From Eudoraea sp. (GTDB taxonomy: Bacteria > Bacteroidota > Bacteroidia > Flavobacteriales > Flavobacteriaceae): a DNA stretch of 7,275 bases. Within the stretch, counting starts at the first letter, position 1; each line of letters begins with the position of its first letter. The DNA is taken from contig JABDRK010000133.1 in NCBI GenBank assembly GCA_013041785.1, positions 1 through 7,275 of the forward strand, written 5' to 3'. The notes beneath the pieces were generated by a model, which was not told the origin of the DNA, did not search any database, and saw only the letters and a program-made list of their open reading frames with translations. Position numbers and translations under genes: made by a program. Of the stretch, positions 6,809-7,275 are shown in pieces.

Positions 6809-7275
6809 ATGCGCTTTAAGCTTAAACATTTAATCTTGATTTTGGTTGCTACACCACTCTTCTCCCAGGTGCAGGAAGAGGTAAATCCGCCATCCAATAT
6901 CAAGACTGTAATTTTCAAAGGCAAAACGGAAGACCAATTTCCAATTGTTAAATTGGGTGAGTCGCTCTATTTGGAGTTTGATGATGTTCTTGCCAATGAA
7001 CAGGATTATTATTACAAGATAGTACACTGTGATTACGACTGGACTCCATCGGCCTTGCTAAAATCGCAATATCTGACCGGTTTTTATAATCAAAGGATCA
7101 TCGATTACGGAAACAGTTATACCACACTACAACCATACTCAAATTACAGGCTTAGGACTCCTAATGAAAATGTACGCTTGCGGGTTAGCGGTAATTACCT
7201 GCTCGAAATTTACAACCAGCGTGGCGACTTGCAATTTTCCAGACGCTTTGTGGTGTATCAGGACCTGGTACAGGT
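6809..7275 (+). CDS. Type IX secretion system plug protein (DUF5103 family), N-terminal part only
   Basis: The reading frame is open from the ATG at 6809 to the window end: 155 codons plus two bases with no stop. Residues 1-20 are a typical signal peptide (MRFKLKHLILILV then LFSQ), with cleavage probably next to the S-Q at 19-20, so the protein is exported. The following region has the features I associate with the N-terminal DUF5103 domain: a conserved HCDYDW (73-78), LKSQYLTGF (84-92), SYTTLQPYSNYRLRTPNE (103-120) and RVSGNYLLEIY. In Flavobacterium johnsoniae the 'Plug' protein of this family closes the periplasmic side of the SprA translocon of the type IX secretion system. The full protein is normally around 400 aa, so roughly the first third is seen. 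It is divergent from nqrA with 152 bp between the two start codons. The family call rests on recognised motifs, without a search. Confidence 0.85.
   Translation, partial: MRFKLKHLILILVATPLFSQVQEEVNPPSNIKTVIFKGKTEDQFPIVKLGESLYLEFDDVLANEQDYYYKIVHCDYDWTPSALLKSQYLTGFYNQRIIDYGNSYTTLQPYSNYRLRTPNENVRLRVSGNYLLEIYNQRGDLQFSRRFVVYQDLVQ

Noticed and set aside
6830..7027. 65-aa open frame on the minus strand
   Set aside because: It is the reverse shadow of the plug gene, whose plus-strand frame has a signal peptide and family motifs.
1..7275. Mobile elements, CRISPR arrays, tRNA or rRNA genes
   Set aside because: I saw no transposase, no repeat-spacer pattern and no tRNA- or rRNA-like sequence; almost all of the window is tightly packed coding sequence.

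Overview
The window carries a complete, canonically ordered operon for the Na+-translocating NADH:quinone oxidoreductase (Na+-NQR): nqrA-B-C-D-E-F, all on the minus strand, with nqrA starting at 6656 and nqrF ending at 545. The organism is very probably a member of the Bacteroidota, most likely a (marine) flavobacterium. Three things point there: a divergent gene at the right edge encodes the N-terminus of a type IX secretion 'plug' (DUF5103) protein, a family of Bacteroidota; the recognisable promoter boxes are of the Bacteroidota TAnnTTTG type; and no strong GGAGG-type ribosome binding sites precede the genes. This assignment is inferred from sequence features, without any database search.

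Layout, left to right. 1-132 (minus): the first 44 codons of an ApbE-type FAD:protein FMN transferase, a lipoprotein, cut by the window edge. 107-466 (minus): a 119-residue soluble protein of unknown function. 478-511: a strong intrinsic terminator on the minus strand directly after nqrF. 545-1849 nqrF, 1846-2595 nqrE, 2617-3264 nqrD, 3268-4017 nqrC, 4021-5301 nqrB and 5304-6656 nqrA (all minus) are packed with gaps of 2-21 bp or a 4-bp overlap. 6657-6808 is a divergent intergenic region with one promoter box per direction and an inverted repeat between them. 6809-7275 (plus): the start of the T9SS plug gene, running off the right edge.

How the genes work together. NqrF takes electrons from NADH (FAD, then 2Fe-2S) and passes them through the NqrD/NqrE intramembrane iron-sulfur site, the covalent FMN groups of NqrC and NqrB, and riboflavin to quinone, while Na+ is pumped out. 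The FMN groups of NqrB and NqrC are attached to threonine by ApbE, so apbE at the end of the cluster is the maturation factor. The unknown 119-aa gene lies between nqrF and apbE and overlaps apbE by 26 bp, which makes a role in NQR assembly or flavinylation plausible but unproven. The terminator just ahead of this pair suggests that the maturation genes are made by read-through at a lower level than the structural subunits.

The system as a whole is well known. The points most worth a second look are the unknown small gene, the terminator between structural and maturation genes, non-consensus residues in both flavinylation motifs (DAISGET in NqrB, DALAGAT in NqrC), and the long acidic tail on NqrE.
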